64,000 nucleotides of DNA from Pseudomonas orientalis (GTDB lineage Bacteria; Pseudomonadota; Gammaproteobacteria; Pseudomonadales; Pseudomonadaceae), in NCBI RefSeq assembly GCF_002934065.1, contig NZ_CP018049.1, positions 3,594,501 through 3,658,500 on the forward strand, in the 5' to 3' direction. The translations under genes and the position numbers were made by a program. This document shows, in pieces, positions 36,489 to 44,793 of this stretch. The number at the start of each line of letters is the position of its first letter. The first letter of the stretch is position 1. The notes under the pieces are model-generated. The model was not told where the DNA came from, did no database searches, and was given only the letters and a program-made list of their open reading frames with translations.

Positions 36489-37538
36489 TTAGAAACGCAG
36501 CGGCCACTGCCGCAGACGGTCACGCAGGGTGTGCAACAAGCGAATCAAACCCTCGGGTTCCTTGATCAGGAACACGATGATCAACACGCCAAAAATGATT
36601 TTCTGCAGGTTCTGCAACTGCCCCGCATCGACCGAGCCGCCGAACAGCGCCTGCCCGGCGTGGCTGAGCAGGATCGGCAGCAGGCTGATGAAGGCCGCGC
36701 CCACGAAGTTGCCGGCAATGCTGCCCATGCCCCCGATAATGATGATGAACAGGATCTGGAACGAGCGGTTGATATCGAAGCTGCTGGCGCTGGCCGTGCC
36801 CAGGTAGGCGAACGCCCACAACGCACCGGCAATGCCTAAGTAGAACGAGCTGACCGCGAACGCCAGGCGCTTGTAGCGCACCACCGGGATGCCGACCACG
36901 GCGGCGGCGGTGTCCATGTCGCGGATCGCCATCCAGTTGCGCCCGACCTGGCTGCGCACCAGGTTGACGGCGGTCCAGGTCAGCAGCAGTACCGTGACCA
37001 GGGTCAGCCAGTAGCGGCCCAACGGCGTATTGAGGTCGTGACCCAACAGCGTCAGCTGCGGTGCGGAGATGGTCCCGGACGAGCCATAGTTATAGAACCA
37101 GGGGAACTTGACGAACAGCCACTCGAGAAAGAACTGCGCCGCCAACGTCGTGACCATCAGGTAGAAGCCCTTGATCCGCGAACTGGGCAGGCCGAACAAC
37201 AGGCCCACCAAGGCGCTGATAATCCCGCCGCCCAGCAGCGCCACCGGCAAGCCCAGCTCGGGCAGGCGCAGCAAAAACCCGTAGGTGGCGAACGCGCCCA
37301 CCGCCATGAAGCCTGCCGCGCCCACCGACGTTTGCCCGGTGTAGCCGGTCAGCAGGTTCAAGCCCAGCCCGGCCAGGGACAGCACCAGAAAGGGGATCAG
37401 GATCGCATTGAGCCAATAGTCGTTACCCCACAGCGGCACCACGACAAAGGCCAGGGCCAGCAGACCAAGCAGGCCCCTGGGAACGCGGCGTTGCACCAGC
37501 ACGAGCGGTGCGGTTTCTTGAACGACAGGAATCGACAT
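36489..37538 (-). CDS. LivM-type ABC importer permease
   Basis: A 349-residue inner-membrane permease with about nine or ten helices. LAGLGLNLLTGYTGQTSVGAAGFMAVGAFATY and the GGMGSIAGNFVGAAFISLLP loop near the end, with the glycine-rich coupling region, are typical of LivM (shown here in parts). The start is the ATG at 37538 (MSIPVVQETAPLV); an upstream in-frame start overlaps the LivH gene. Separated by 4 bp from the LivH-type gene. Confidence 0.92.
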   Translation of the reverse strand: MSIPVVQETAPLVLVQRRVPRGLLGLLALAFVVVPLWGNDYWLNAILIPFLVLSLAGLGLNLLTGYTGQTSVGAAGFMAVGAFATYGFLLRLPELGLPVALLGGGIISALVGLLFGLPSSRIKGFYLMVTTLAAQFFLEWLFVKFPWFYNYGSSGTISAPQLTLLGHDLNTPLGRYWLTLVTVLLLTWTAVNLVRSQVGRNWMAIRDMDTAAAVVGIPVVRYKRLAFAVSSFYLGIAGALWAFAYLGTASASSFDINRSFQILFIIIIGGMGSIAGNFVGAAFISLLPILLSHAGQALFGGSVDAGQLQNLQKIIFGVLIIVFLIKEPEGLIRLLHTLRDRLRQWPLRF

Positions 37539-37542
37539 GGTT

Positions 37543-38424
37543 TCAGACTCGCTCGATGGCACGCTCGCCGAACAGGCCGGCGGGACGGATATACAGGAAG
37601 GCCAGCGCTAATACATAGGCGAACCACGGCGTGATACCGCCGCCGATCAACGGGCCGATGTACACCTCGGCGAGGTTCTCGGCGGCACCGACGATCAGCC
37701 CGCCGACAATCGCCCCGCCAATCGAGGTAAAGCCGCCGATAATCAACACCGGCAAGGCCTTGAGCACCACCAGCGACAACGAGAACTGCACCCCCTGGCG
37801 CGCGCCCCACAACAGCCCGGCGACCAGCCCGACGATGCCGGCCGCCGCCCAGACGATCTGCCAGATCCGATTGAGGTTGATGCCGATGGACAGCGCCGCC
37901 GTGGTGTCATCCGCCACCGCGCGCAGCGATACACCGATGCGGGTCTTGTTGAACAGCAGCGCGAGGATGCTCACCAGCACCACCGCAGCCGCCGCAGCGA
38001 TCAGGTCGAACTGGCTGAGCATCAGCGGGCCGACAAACAGCGGCACGTCGTCAATGCCCAGGTCCAGCGCGCGGACCTGCGAGCCCATCAGGCCCTGGGC
38101 CAGGCCTTCGATGATGAACGACAGGCCCAGCGTGGCCATGAACAGGGTGATCTGCGAGCGGTTCACCAGCGGGCGCAGGACCAGCCGCTCGATGAGCAAG
38201 GCGCCGACGCTCATCACCACCACCGTCAGCAGCAGTGCCAGGGCAAACGGCACGCCCTGGTCGTGCAGGCTGACGAAGGTCAGCGCGGCAAACAGCAGCA
38301 TCGCGCCCTGGGCGAAATTGAACACGCCGCTGGCCTTGTAGATCAGCACGAAGCCGATGGCGACCAGCGAGTACAGGGTGCCGGCAAGCAAACCGCCAAG
38401 CAGGGTTTCGAAGAAAAAGATCAT
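37543..38424 (-). CDS. LivH-type ABC importer permease
   Basis: A 293-residue permease with eight or so helices. LLAGTLYSLVAIGFVLIYKA at the N terminus with SGVFNFAQGAMLL is the standard LivH opening, and KALPVLIIGGFTSIGGAIVG is the EAA-like coupling segment. It overlaps the upstream LivG-type gene by one base (TGATG), so translation is coupled. With the LivM-type gene it forms the membrane channel of the importer. Confidence 0.93.
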   Translation of the reverse strand: MIFFFETLLGGLLAGTLYSLVAIGFVLIYKASGVFNFAQGAMLLFAALTFVSLHDQGVPFALALLLTVVVMSVGALLIERLVLRPLVNRSQITLFMATLGLSFIIEGLAQGLMGSQVRALDLGIDDVPLFVGPLMLSQFDLIAAAAAVVLVSILALLFNKTRIGVSLRAVADDTTAALSIGINLNRIWQIVWAAAGIVGLVAGLLWGARQGVQFSLSLVVLKALPVLIIGGFTSIGGAIVGGLIVGAAENLAEVYIGPLIGGGITPWFAYVLALAFLYIRPAGLFGERAIERV

Positions 38425-39194
38425 CAGTGCACCGCTCCCAGATAGGCCGCGATCACGTCGGGGTTGGCCTGTACCTGGGCCGGCGTGCCGTCGCCGACTT
38501 TGCGCCCGTAGTCGAGCACCACCACATGGTCGGACAGGCCCATGACCACGCCCATGTCGTGCTCGATCAACACCACGGTGGTGCCCAGGTCGCGATTGAC
38601 GTCGGCGACGAAACGCGCCATGTCCTGTTTCTCTTGCGCGTTCATGCCGGCCATGGGTTCGTCGAGCAGCAACAGGCTGGGCCCGGCGATCAGCGCACGG
38701 CCCAACTCCACGCGCTTTTGCAGGCCGTAGGACAGGTTGCCCACCAGCACATCGCGTTGGGCTTGCAGCTCAAGAAACTCAAGGATGCCCTGCCCGCGCA
38801 GGCGAAACGCCTCGGCTTCACGCCGCGCACGCGGCAGGCCGAGGGCCTGTTCGATCAGGCTGGTGCGCATATGCCGCGAGAGGCCGGTGAGGAGATTGTC
38901 GAGCACGCTCATTTTCTTGAACAACGCGTTGTTCTGGAACGTACGGGCGATGCCTCTGCGGGCGGCGCCCAGCGGGTCGATCCGCTGCAAGTGTTGCGCC
39001 TCGAACACAATCTCACCGGCATCGAAACGGTAGACACCGTTGAGCACATTGAGCAACGAGCTCTTGCCCGCGCCGTTGGGGCCGATCAGCGCGCAGATCT
39101 CGCCGCGCCGCACCTCGAACGACAGCGCATTGATCGCCTTGACGCCCTTGAACGACAGCGAAATATCGCGCACCTGCAAAATGGCCTGGCTCAT
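38424..39194 (-). CDS. LivG-type ABC importer ATPase
   Basis: A 256-residue ATP-binding protein. Walker A is GPNGAGKSS, followed by the LivG-specific RRGIARTFQNNALFKKMSV, the signature LSYGLQKRVELGRAL and Walker B LLLLDEPMAGMN. LSYG in place of LSGG is a common LivG-family variant. The start is the ATG at 39194 (MSQAILQVRDISLSFKG). Its start overlaps the end of the ligase-like gene by four bases, keeping that gene firmly in the operon. Confidence 0.93.
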   Translation of the reverse strand: MSQAILQVRDISLSFKGVKAINALSFEVRRGEICALIGPNGAGKSSLLNVLNGVYRFDAGEIVFEAQHLQRIDPLGAARRGIARTFQNNALFKKMSVLDNLLTGLSRHMRTSLIEQALGLPRARREAEAFRLRGQGILEFLELQAQRDVLVGNLSYGLQKRVELGRALIAGPSLLLLDEPMAGMNAQEKQDMARFVADVNRDLGTTVVLIEHDMGVVMGLSDHVVVLDYGRKVGDGTPAQVQANPDVIAAYLGAVH

Positions 39195-40039
39195 GCAATG
39201 TCCCGTTTTAATTCGGCCAGCCAAGTTGGCTCGGCGGTGGTTTTAAGCGGCTGCCAGATATAGCCCAGGCGCTGAAACCCGAGCAGCTTGCGCACACGGT
39301 TTTTCAGCAACCGGCGCAGACCGCCCTGTGGATGGGCGATTGCCCATTCACACAGGCGTCGGCGCCAGGTGCCGTGGGCGGCGAGGCGGCTTTCGATCTC
39401 GTCGGCCAGGTGTTGCAAACGCTCAGGTGACAGCAGCAGTCCAGTGGGGGCGACTTCGCTGCGGTCGCGTGGCGCCGAGGCCAGGGTCTCCGGAAACGCC
39501 AGGCCGTGGCCGCTGTTGAGCCATTGCTCCAGCACCACGGCGAGACCGCCTTGCCACTGGGTGCCCTCCTCGCTCCACAGCACGGTTTCAGCGCCGGGCT
39601 GCCACCAGCGTTGCAGGCGTTGCGCCGGGTCGGACGGGCCGAGCAGTTGAGCGAAGTCCACGCGCTGGGTGAATGCCCAATCGGCTTGCCGACCCTGGAC
39701 GCAGGCGTGGCTGGGATGGAGGCGCCAGAGCTGTTGCTCCAGGGCTGGCGGCTCCAGATTATCGGCCAGCGTCAGCACCTGCCCGCCCACGGATTGGGCG
39801 GCCAGCGCCAGCAGCAGCAGGTTCGGCTCAAACGCGCCGCTGAGCGCCAGCCGCGACTGTTCGCTGAAACCCTGCTGGCGCAAGCCGTCAGCCACGCGTT
39901 CGACGTCACGCAACACATCGATCCAGCGCCAGGCATGCCATTGGCCCTGGCGTTTGTGGCGCAGGGCGATCTGCAAGGGTGTGAGCTGTGCCCAGTGGTG
40001 CAGGCGTTCCAGGGCGGCTTGGGGTACGGGCACGCTCAT
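39191..40039 (-). CDS. Truncated acyl-CoA-synthetase-like (AMP-binding) protein
   Basis: A 282-residue protein related to AMP-forming ligases found between livG and livH-type genes in many HAAT operons, where they are usually about 600+ residues. The N-terminal AMP-binding part is recognisable (WRWIDVLRDVERVADGLRQQ; LLALAAQSVGGQVLTLADNL). A later piece, GHGLAFPETLASAPRDRSEV, resembles the family's GLAFPES region. The YTSGTTGxPKG ATP-binding motif and the whole C-terminal catalytic lid are absent, so it cannot be an active ligase as is. The ATGA overlap with the LivG gene argues it is still translated. Confidence 0.8.
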   Translation of the reverse strand: MSVPVPQAALERLHHWAQLTPLQIALRHKRQGQWHAWRWIDVLRDVERVADGLRQQGFSEQSRLALSGAFEPNLLLLALAAQSVGGQVLTLADNLEPPALEQQLWRLHPSHACVQGRQADWAFTQRVDFAQLLGPSDPAQRLQRWWQPGAETVLWSEEGTQWQGGLAVVLEQWLNSGHGLAFPETLASAPRDRSEVAPTGLLLSPERLQHLADEIESRLAAHGTWRRRLCEWAIAHPQGGLRRLLKNRVRKLLGFQRLGYIWQPLKTTAEPTWLAELKRDIA

Positions 40040-40113
40040 AGGGATGACTCCTATTGGGTGTTCAAGCGTGCGGTGGTCCGCTGGCTGAAATATTCAAAAC
40101 GACACAGGGCAAA

Positions 40114-40202
40114 TGTGGGAGGGGGCTTGCCCCCGATGGCTGTGTGTCAGTTAAACCACTGTTGACTGACCCACCGCTATCGGGGGCAAGCCCCCTCCCA
40201 CA
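40114..40202. repeat. REPIN overlapping the 3' end of the monooxygenase gene
   Basis: TGTGGGAGGGGGCTTGCC and its inverse lie about 40 bp apart. The right half and central part are read in frame as the end of the flavin monooxygenase gene, including its TAA at 40151-40153. Confidence 0.9.
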
Positions 40203-41584
40203 GGGGTTTTGTGTGAAGCGGACAGGTCGCGGTAGCCGGCGCCGGGGTGATTGGCGCCCAACCTCGGGCCCTCGCCAAACAGCTTCTCGCGCAACGTGCC
40301 CTGGGCGTATTCGGTCTTGTACACGCCACGCTTCTGCAGCTCCGGCACCAGCCACTCCACGGCGTCGACAAAGGTCTCGTGGGTCAGCGCATACGCCAGG
40401 TTGAAGCCGTCCACATCGGTCTCCTCGACCCACTCCTGCAGCAGGTCCGCCACCGTCTGCGGGCCGCCGACAAACAGCGGGCCAAAGCCGCCGATGCCAA
40501 CCCAGTTGGCCAGTTCATTCGGCGTCCAGACCTTGTCGGGATCGGCCGTGGAAAAGGCTTCCACCGCCGACTGGATGGCGTTGGTGTGCACATGCTTGAG
40601 CGGCTCGTCGGGTTTGAACTGGCTGAAATCGATACCGGTCCAGCCGGAGATCAGCGCCATCGCGCCTTCGTAGCTGACATAGGACTTATAGTCATCGAAC
40701 TTGGCCTTGGCCTGCGCGTCGGTCTCGCCGACGATCACCGTCTGCAGGTTGAAAATCAGGATTTTGCGCGGATCGCGCCCCGCCTCGGCCGCACGCCGGC
40801 GAATATCGGCGACGGTCTTTTTCAGCAGGACCTTGGACGGCGCCGCCACGAACACGCACTCGGCCTGTTCGGCGGCGAATTGCTTGCCACGGCTGGAGGC
40901 GCCGGCCTGATACAACACCGGCGTGCGCTGCGGCGAGGGTTCGCACAGGTGGATGCCGGGCACCTGGAAGTGTTTGCCCACATGACGAATCTCGTGAATC
41001 TTGCGCGGGTCGCTGAACACCCGGCGCTCGCGGTCGCGCACTACCGCGCCCTCCTCCCAGCTGCCTTCCCAGAGTTTGTAGCAAACCTGCAAGTATTCCT
41101 CGGCATAGTCATAGCGCGCATCGTGTTCGGTCTGGGCTTTTTGCCCCAGGTTCCTGGCGCCGCTTTCCAGATAGGAGGTGACAATATTCCAACCGACGCG
41201 GCCCTTGGTCAGGTGATCGAGGGTCGAGAGCCTGCGCGCGAACGGGTACGGATGCTCGAAGGACAGCGACGCCGTCAGGCCGAACCCCAGGTGCTCGGTG
41301 ACCAGGGCCATCGGCGCGATCAGCGACAGCGGATCATTGACCGGCACTTGTGTCGCCTGGCGGATCGCCGCGTCGCCATTGCCGTTGTAGACGTCGTAGA
41401 TACCCAGCACATCGGCGATGAACAGCCCGTCGAACTTGCCGCGCTCGAGGATTTTCGCCAGGTCCGTCCAGTATTCCAGGTCCTTGTACTGCCAGGAACG
41501 GTCCCGGGGGTGCGCCCACAGGCCGGGAGACTGGTGGCCGACACAGTTCATGTCGAAGGCATTCAGGCGAATTTCGCGAGACAT
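40151..41584 (-). CDS. LLM-class flavin monooxygenase (NtaA/SnaA/DszA family)
   Basis: A 477-residue luciferase-like TIM-barrel enzyme using reduced FMN from a separate reductase. REIRLNAFDMNCVGHQSPGL, WTDLAKILERGKFDGLFIAD and TKGRVGWNIVTSYLESGARN are family hallmarks. Relatives oxidise sulfones, nitrilotriacetate and similar compounds; within this operon an organosulfur substrate is likely. The start is the ATG at 41584, overlapping the previous gene as TGATG. The last 16 or so residues (VGGGLPPIAVGQSTVV) are encoded by a REPIN, so the C terminus has been extended or replaced by repeat DNA. Confidence 0.93.
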   Translation of the reverse strand: MSREIRLNAFDMNCVGHQSPGLWAHPRDRSWQYKDLEYWTDLAKILERGKFDGLFIADVLGIYDVYNGNGDAAIRQATQVPVNDPLSLIAPMALVTEHLGFGLTASLSFEHPYPFARRLSTLDHLTKGRVGWNIVTSYLESGARNLGQKAQTEHDARYDYAEEYLQVCYKLWEGSWEEGAVVRDRERRVFSDPRKIHEIRHVGKHFQVPGIHLCEPSPQRTPVLYQAGASSRGKQFAAEQAECVFVAAPSKVLLKKTVADIRRRAAEAGRDPRKILIFNLQTVIVGETDAQAKAKFDDYKSYVSYEGAMALISGWTGIDFSQFKPDEPLKHVHTNAIQSAVEAFSTADPDKVWTPNELANWVGIGGFGPLFVGGPQTVADLLQEWVEETDVDGFNLAYALTHETFVDAVEWLVPELQKRGVYKTEYAQGTLREKLFGEGPRLGANHPGAGYRDLSASHKTPVGGGLPPIAVGQSTVV

Positions 41585-41922
41585 CAAAGCACTCCGTTGA
41601 GGTGGTAGTTGCCGACGATCCGGTATTTCACGCGCAGCGGGTCATCCACCGGCGACGGCAGCGCGGTGCGGTGGCCGGTCAATTCGAACTGCGCATTGCT
41701 GGCGGCGATAAGGGCTTCGGCGGCGGCGATCTGTGCCTCGGTGACAGCCACCGGGCTCGGGTCGGTTTCGGAGCGCTCGAACAGGGCCGCAGCCACGTCG
41801 ACACGAATCTGTAAATCGCCGAAGCGGCTGATCACGTAAGGGTCGTCGCTGCGCTCGACAAAGCGGCGCGTGGTTTCCAGCAGTTGGCGTGCGTGGTTCA
41901 GTGTGTGGCTCAGTACGGTCAT
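41584..41922 (-). CDS. Stand-alone acyl-CoA-dehydrogenase C-terminal-like domain
   Basis: A 112-residue helical protein. Its second half (AALIAASNAQFELTG-like and DDPLRVKYRIVGNYHLNG) aligns by eye with the very end of the neighbouring SfnB-type enzyme (DPARWKYHLIGNFVLNG). The FAD- and substrate-binding N and middle domains are missing, so alone it cannot be a dehydrogenase. Either a gene remnant or a partner subunit. The start at 41922 (MTVLSHTLNHARQLL) has no frameshift or internal stop and overlaps the monooxygenase start, both in favour of a working protein. Confidence 0.78.
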   Translation of the reverse strand: MTVLSHTLNHARQLLETTRRFVERSDDPYVISRFGDLQIRVDVAAALFERSETDPSPVAVTEAQIAAAEALIAASNAQFELTGHRTALPSPVDDPLRVKYRIVGNYHLNGVL

Positions 41923-41935
41923 CGGGTCAGCTTCC

Positions 41936-43132
41936 TCAGTTCCAGGCATGGCGTGCAGGCTTCACGCCGTTGAGCACGAAGTTGCCGATCAGGTGGTATT
42001 TCCAGCGCGCCGGGTCGTGCAAGGTGTGGGTGCGCGCGTTACGCCAGAAACGGTCGAGGTTGTGCTTGCCGGTGACCGAGCGAGTGCCGGCCAGCTCGAA
42101 GAGTTTGCTGCTGGCGAGCAAGGCCGTTTCGGCGGACAGCACCTTGGCCTGGGCGACGATCAGCGAGGCGTTGGCGACGGTGTCTTCAGTCGGTTCGGCG
42201 AGGGCCAGGTCGACCGCCCTGCCCGCCTTGGCGAGAATCGCTTCGGTGCCGTGCACGCGCCACGCCAGATCGCCGATGGCGGCAAGGGTGAATGGGTCTT
42301 GCCAGCCGTGATCCTGCTGGCTGTCGATCCAGGGCCGAGCCTGTCGGGCGTGAATCTTCGCCTGCTCCAGCGCGCCCAGCGCAATGCCGGTATCGACTGC
42401 CGCCTGGATGATCTGCGAGATCGGGCCGTTGGCAGTGGGTTGATCAAACGCCAGGTGTGCGGGGATGACCGCACTCAAGGGCACGCTCACACCGTCGAGG
42501 GTTACGCCACCACTGGCGGTGGTGCGTTGGCCGAAGCCGTCCCAGCTGTCAATCACCGTGAGGCCGGGCGCATCGCGTTCGATAAAGGCAATCAGCGCCT
42601 GCCCGTGCTCGTTGTTGCCGACGGTCGGCACGATGTGCGCAAACAACGCGCCGGTGCAGTAGAACTTCTCGCCGTCAACGCGGGCGAAGTCGCCGTCGAT
42701 GCGAATCTGCGTGTCGAACGTGCCGGCGTTTTTGCTCTTGGCTTCGGAAAAGGCATTGCCGAAGCGATAGCCCGCCAGCACCTTGCCGAAGTAGTGGCGC
42801 TTCTGCTCCTCGGTGCCGGTTTGCAGGAGGATATCCACCACGCCGAGATGGTTCTGCGGAATCTGCCCCAGTGACGGGTCGGCGGCGGAGATCAGCTTGA
42901 TCACCTCGGCCACGGTCACATACGAAACCTCGGCGCCGCCGTAGGCTTTTGGAATGGTGATGCCCCACAGGCCGCTGGCAGAGAACTCGTCGAGTTCCGC
43001 CACCGGCAGGCGCCGCTCACGGTCGCGCTCGCTGGCCTCCAGGGCAAACCGCGCCGCCAGCCGCGTGGCGACCTCGATGGCTTCCGCGTCCGAGCGGATG
43101 ATATGGGCTGAGTGTTGAGGGTGGGCTGACAT
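41936..43132 (-). CDS. SfnB-family sulfur-acquisition oxidoreductase
   Basis: A 398-residue acyl-CoA-dehydrogenase-fold flavoprotein. IPKAYGGAEVSYVTVAEVIK, LGQIPQNHLGVVDIL and GTRSVTGKHNLDRFWRNAR are the usual blocks of the SfnB/DszC/XdmA-like branch, which acts as flavin monooxygenases or dehydrogenases in dimethylsulfone and other organosulfur use. It is the first gene of the operon, 28 bp from the estimated transcription start of a sigma-54 promoter. This fits known sulfur-limitation control of sfn genes by SfnR in P. putida. Confidence 0.92.
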   Translation of the reverse strand: MSAHPQHSAHIIRSDAEAIEVATRLAARFALEASERDRERRLPVAELDEFSASGLWGITIPKAYGGAEVSYVTVAEVIKLISAADPSLGQIPQNHLGVVDILLQTGTEEQKRHYFGKVLAGYRFGNAFSEAKSKNAGTFDTQIRIDGDFARVDGEKFYCTGALFAHIVPTVGNNEHGQALIAFIERDAPGLTVIDSWDGFGQRTTASGGVTLDGVSVPLSAVIPAHLAFDQPTANGPISQIIQAAVDTGIALGALEQAKIHARQARPWIDSQQDHGWQDPFTLAAIGDLAWRVHGTEAILAKAGRAVDLALAEPTEDTVANASLIVAQAKVLSAETALLASSKLFELAGTRSVTGKHNLDRFWRNARTHTLHDPARWKYHLIGNFVLNGVKPARHAWN

Positions 43133-43143
43133 GGGCCGACTCC

Positions 43144-43168
43144 AGGCTCCGAATGAATAACGGAGCCT
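43144..43168 (-). promoter_or_regulatory. Dyad at the start of the SfnB operon transcript
   Basis: A perfect 8-bp inverted repeat AGGCTCCG-N9-CGGAGCCT lies around and just after the predicted sigma-54 start site, 12-36 bp before the start codon. It could be a leader hairpin or an operator. Confidence 0.5.
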
Positions 43169-43169
43169 T

Positions 43170-43185
43170 TGCAGGAGTCGTGCCG
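43170..43185 (-). promoter_or_regulatory. Sigma-54 (RpoN) -24/-12 promoter
   Basis: On the minus strand CGGCACGACTCCTGCA, against TGGCACG-N4-TTGCA, with two mismatches. The invariant GG and GC are exactly 10 nt apart. Transcription would start about 28 bp before the SfnB-like ATG. Confidence 0.7.
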
Positions 43186-43266
43186 TTTATAAATCACCTT
43201 GAAAATCAACAGGCTGTAGAAACAAGCGCTGTTTTTCGCGATCTCCGGGCAGCAAAATGTTCAATT

Positions 43267-43286
43267 GCTGTTGCGCTACCAACAGC
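43267..43286. promoter_or_regulatory. Dyad likely to be an enhancer (UAS) for the sigma-54 promoter
   Basis: A perfect inverted repeat GCTGTTG-N6-CAACAGC is centred about 91 bp upstream of the -24 element, the distance expected for a sigma-54 activator such as an SfnR-type protein. The activator identity is inferred. Confidence 0.5.
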
Positions 43287-43329
43287 TGAACCGGGCGGCG
43301 TTTTTATGGAAAGCCTGCAACACGCCGCG

Positions 43330-44793
43330 TCAGATGGTCTGGCTACCAGCGCCAAGGGGTCTGACCTCATACTTGCCCTCGACCACGCTATTGACCGCAT
43401 GCTCCACCTCAGCCCTCGCCTGTGCTGCGCGCTCAGGGTTATTGGCTTCCCAGCGTTCAATATTTCGCCGCCCGAATTGATCGATAAAGGCGTTCTTCCT
43501 GTCGGCCATGATGGTTGTCATTTGTTGTGTGTCGACATTGTGTTCCGGGCTCTTGTCGCGGTACGGGAAGTCCTGACCGCCCGCCACCCAGTTTTCGGTA
43601 AAAAATTGCTGGAGTGCGGGCTCGGGCAATACCGATAATCTGTAGGCGACTTCAAGAGCAGGCCCGAGCGCCTTTTCGTGGCTCTGGATATTTTTGGCCT
43701 CATAAATATCGTTTTCGGTCTTGACCATATCCTTGATGGTGGAAAGAAGCGGCCTGCTGCGCGGGATGGTGCTGATGCCCGTCAGTGAGGGCGGAAAATC
43801 GCTGGAGAATGTGGAATCCTTGCGCTCGAACAAGCTGGTCGATTGCAACGGATTTTCCGGGCGCGCGCCCTGGGTTGCACGTTCAAAGCTCTCCGCCTTG
43901 GAAAGCCCGCCAAATCCCAACGTCCCGCTCCCGCCAAAATCAACCGTCATGCCCCTGTATTGGTCTTTGGCCGTGTCGGGTTGAAAATAACCAAAATTGC
44001 AAAATGAAAAATTCAGGTAATCCCAGTTATTAATCAATCGCGAGGCAAAGTAGTGCTGCTGCTGTTCCTGCTTGAGTGCTGGCGGCAACAAGTCATTGAG
44101 TTTCTCCAGCACCGAAAACTTGATCAGGTTTTCAGCCTTTACTTTATCCAGCACGCCCGGCGCCTGCCGATGCTGGCCGTCAGGAAAAGCTTGATAAATA
44201 TCTTCAAGACGACTGTCCGCGTTTTTATAGGATTGAACGAGCGCATGATAAGAATCGATGACTTTCTTGACGGCTGGCGCGCTGACGAGCGACTTTTCAC
44301 CTTCGGCCTTGAGTAATTCAGGCATCACCTTGGTATCTAACAGGAATGTACCAAGGTCCTTGAAGCTCGGCTCGACCTTGGACGCAACACACGCAAATTT
44401 TGACAAGTCCGCATTCGCGGAAAAGTCCCCTCTGGTGGTTTTATTAAAGTCAAAAAAACCTTCACAACCATTGCACAGCATCATCTTGGGCGCGCCCAAG
44501 CCGGTCATCGAGAACAGATTACCCATTACCACTTCTTCAGCGGCGACGTAATTGGTGTAGTAAGGGTTTTTTACGCGGTATAGCTCATTATCATGTTCGA
44601 TAAACTGGGCATCACGCGTGAATAAAATCCCATTACTGCTGCGCTCCACGGGCACACCACCCGAGAGATTGACAGGTGCCTTCGGCTCCGTCCCGCGAGT
44701 TTGCTCTGTATCGGTGTTTGTTGTTGGCATACTTGAAGGCGCGGTCGCCAAGGTATAGGAAGCCAACGCCGGTGAACCTGAAGAAACTAACAT
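43330..44793 (-). CDS. Ser/Thr-rich protein with kinase-like motifs, candidate effector
   Basis: A 487-residue protein with no signal peptide or membrane segment. The first 45 residues are Ser/Thr/Pro-rich (MLVSSGSPALASYTLATAPS...), as in type III secreted proteins. Further motifs fit an atypical kinase fold of PI-kinase/HipA type: YRVK (Lys75), AAEE (Glu86-87), NNWDYLNFSFCNFGYF (residues 255-270) like a D...N catalytic loop, and TVDFGGSG (Asp285) like a DFG metal loop. The rest is helical. The ATG at 44793 has AGAGG at ideal spacing; an ATG at 44799 and a GTG at 44844 are alternatives. Its DNA looks more A/T-rich than the flanks, suggesting transfer. Function unproven. Confidence 0.82.
   Translation of the reverse strand: MLVSSGSPALASYTLATAPSSMPTTNTDTEQTRGTEPKAPVNLSGGVPVERSSNGILFTRDAQFIEHDNELYRVKNPYYTNYVAAEEVVMGNLFSMTGLGAPKMMLCNGCEGFFDFNKTTRGDFSANADLSKFACVASKVEPSFKDLGTFLLDTKVMPELLKAEGEKSLVSAPAVKKVIDSYHALVQSYKNADSRLEDIYQAFPDGQHRQAPGVLDKVKAENLIKFSVLEKLNDLLPPALKQEQQQHYFASRLINNWDYLNFSFCNFGYFQPDTAKDQYRGMTVDFGGSGTLGFGGLSKAESFERATQGARPENPLQSTSLFERKDSTFSSDFPPSLTGISTIPRSRPLLSTIKDMVKTENDIYEAKNIQSHEKALGPALEVAYRLSVLPEPALQQFFTENWVAGGQDFPYRDKSPEHNVDTQQMTTIMADRKNAFIDQFGRRNIERWEANNPERAAQARAEVEHAVNSVVEGKYEVRPLGAGSQTI

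Noticed and set aside
33747..36839. 1030-codon plus-strand frame opposite the importer genes
   Set aside because: The minus-strand genes have clear Walker motifs, signal peptide and coupled starts; this frame is their mirror.
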